Source: an uncultured Eubacteriales bacterium (lineage in GTDB: Bacteria > Bacillota > Clostridia > Lachnospirales > Lachnospiraceae). From it: 6,704 bases of DNA. Every line of letters starts with the position of its first letter. Position 1 is the first letter of the stretch. The notes under the pieces were generated by a model. The model was not told the origin of the DNA. It searched no databases and worked only from the letters and a program-made list of their open reading frames with translations. The stretch covers positions 1-6,704 of the forward strand of contig CACZSO010000311.1 of assembly GCA_902783795.1 (NCBI GenBank), in the 5' to 3' direction. Both the position numbers and the translations under genes were made by a program. Below, one piece after another: positions 5,275-6,704 of this stretch.

Positions 5275-6704
5275 ATGGAGAAAAACGAACTGTTCATCAC
5301 AGAGATCACTGATATGACAGCAGAAGGAGAAGGCATCGGCAAGGCCGGTGCTTTTCCCTTTTTCATCAAAGATACCTGTATCGGGGATACAGCCCTGTGC
5401 CGGGTGACGAAACTGAAGAAGAACTATGGCTATGCCAGACTGGAAGAACTGAAGGAAACATCACCTTACAGGACAGAAGCTCCCTGCAGGATCTCCCGGT
5501 CCTGCGGCGGCTGCCAGATCCAGCAGATGACCTACCAGGCCCAGCTGGATTTCAAGACCGAAAAAGTCCGGCAGAACCTGATGAGGATCGGCGGCTTTGA
5601 AGCACCGGAAGTGCTGAAATGCCTGGGCATGGAGGAACCCTTCCGGTACAGAAATAAAGCCCAGATCCCCTTCGGAACAGATAAAGAGGGAAAGATCATT
5701 GCCGGCTTCTATGCCCGCCGGACCCACAGTATCATCCCCCAGGAAAACTGCCTGATCACCTTCCCGGAAGCCGGGGACATCGTCCGGCTGGTGAAGGAGT
5801 GGATGAAGGACCATAAGGTGAGACCTTACGATGAGGCCTCGGGCCGTGGACTGATCCGCCATGTGCTGATAAGGAAAGGCTTCAGGACCGGGGAGATCAT
5901 GGTCTGCCTCATCGCAAACGGAGAAAAGATCCCCGCCGCTGATTCCCTGGTGGATTCTCTTAAGACTATCGATGGCTTTACGACCCTGTGTCTTAATACG
6001 AATACAAAACGCGGTAATACCATCCTGGGATCTAAGACGGTACCTCTGTATGGTCCCGGGGTCATCAAAGACTATATCGGGGATGTCCTTTTTGAAATAT
6101 CAGCTAATTCCTTCTTCCAGGTAAATCCTGAACAGACACAGGTCCTGTATCAGACAGCCCTGGAATATGCAGGACTTTGCGGAAATGAGACCGTATTTGA
6201 TCTATACTGCGGCATCGGCACCATTTCACTTTTCCTGGCAGGAAAAGCGAAGCATGTCTACGGCGTGGAGATCGTGCCCCAGGCTATCGAAGACGCAAAA
6301 AGAAACGCAGCATTGAACGGCCTTTGCAATGTGGATTTTTACACAGGAAAAGCTGAAGAAATATTGCCCGCCTGGTACAAAGAACACCCGGAAGAAAAGA
6401 TCGATGTCATCGTCATGGATCCGCCCAGGAAGGGCTGCGATCCGGAAGTCTTAAAGACAGTGACAGCCATGGCACCCGGCAGGATCGTCTATGTTTCCTG
6501 CGATTCCGCGACCCTGGCCAGAGATCTGAAAATTCTCCGCGAAGAAGGATACCAGCTGGAAAAAGTACAGCCCGTGGATATGTTCCCCATGACCGTGGGA
6601 GTAGAGACGGTATGTGCATTGTCCAAACTTTCGGAGGCTAAGCATCATATCAGTGTTCAGGTCGATATGGATGAGTTGGATCTGACCGCCGCCGAGAGTA
6701 AGGC
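5275..6704 (+). CDS. rlmD: 23S rRNA (uracil-C5)-methyltransferase, RlmD/RlmCD (RumA) family, partial at right edge
   Basis: The window holds 476 codons and no stop. The order is a TRAM RNA-binding domain (about 1-60), the iron-sulfur cysteines C71, C77, C80 (CRISRSCGGC) and C159, the central beta domain, and a Rossmann SAM-dependent methyltransferase with DLYCGIGTISLFL (309-321), the MDPPRKGC motif (381-388) and catalytic Cys409 in VYVSCD. The general-base Glu444 lies in GVETV; the His usually before VET is Gly442. The family transfers a methyl group from SAM to C5 of uracil in 23S rRNA. E. coli RlmD modifies U1939, whereas Gram-positive RlmCD enzymes can modify U747 as well as U1939, so the exact site is uncertain. 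The catalytic domain would normally end near residue 452, but the frame continues into an extra segment (HHISVQVDMDELDLTAAESK, 457-476) and off the edge. The start at 5275 has a weak AGGA Shine-Dalgarno and gives a normal TRAM N-terminus. Confidence 0.95.
   Translation, partial: MEKNELFITEITDMTAEGEGIGKAGAFPFFIKDTCIGDTALCRVTKLKKNYGYARLEELKETSPYRTEAPCRISRSCGGCQIQQMTYQAQLDFKTEKVRQNLMRIGGFEAPEVLKCLGMEEPFRYRNKAQIPFGTDKEGKIIAGFYARRTHSIIPQENCLITFPEAGDIVRLVKEWMKDHKVRPYDEASGRGLIRHVLIRKGFRTGEIMVCLIANGEKIPAADSLVDSLKTIDGFTTLCLNTNTKRGNTILGSKTVPLYGPGVIKDYIGDVLFEISANSFFQVNPEQTQVLYQTALEYAGLCGNETVFDLYCGIGTISLFLAGKAKHVYGVEIVPQAIEDAKRNAALNGLCNVDFYTGKAEEILPAWYKEHPEEKIDVIVMDPPRKGCDPEVLKTVTAMAPGRIVYVSCDSATLARDLKILREEGYQLEKVQPVDMFPMTVGVETVCALSKLSEAKHHISVQVDMDELDLTAAESK

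Overview
The window looks like a chromosomal housekeeping segment from a Gram-positive Clostridia-type bacterium. The gene set (MutS2, YhaM, an RlmD/RlmCD-type methyltransferase) and the protein wording resemble Lachnospiraceae. The DNA is of moderate GC (about half by eye) and the Shine-Dalgarno sites are of the Firmicutes type. The family-level placement is inference. I see no mobile element, CRISPR array, tRNA or rRNA.

The layout is a divergent pair of operons separated by 108 bp between start codons (2720-2827). Leftward (minus strand), mutS2 (2719-350) is followed after 12 nt by an OmpR/PhoB-type response regulator, of which only the receiver domain is inside the window (337 to the left edge). 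Its strong Shine-Dalgarno touches the mutS2 stop codon. Rightward (plus strand) come a membrane-anchored HtrA/DegP-like protein with a PDZ domain (2828-4264), the 3'-5' exoribonuclease YhaM (4302-5240), and an RlmD-family 23S rRNA uracil-C5 methyltransferase (from 5275, cut by the right edge). Gaps of 37 and 34 nt suggest one transcript.

Three points deserve attention. First, both divergent genes lack a Shine-Dalgarno and have a sigma-A-like promoter so close to the ATG that the predicted leaders are 3 nt and 0 nt, whereas the other genes have Shine-Dalgarno-like sites. Second, the HtrA-like protein appears to have lost the catalytic His and Asp, and its Ser loop is disrupted, so it is probably a pseudoprotease. 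Third, the RlmD-type enzyme continues past its normal catalytic end into an extra C-terminal segment. Several products act on ribosomes or RNA (MutS2 in ribosome rescue, YhaM in RNA decay, RlmD in rRNA modification), which suggests a loose RNA/translation neighbourhood. I do not see convincing evidence of a wholly new system; the best leads are the intergenic promoter arrangement and the degenerate HtrA.
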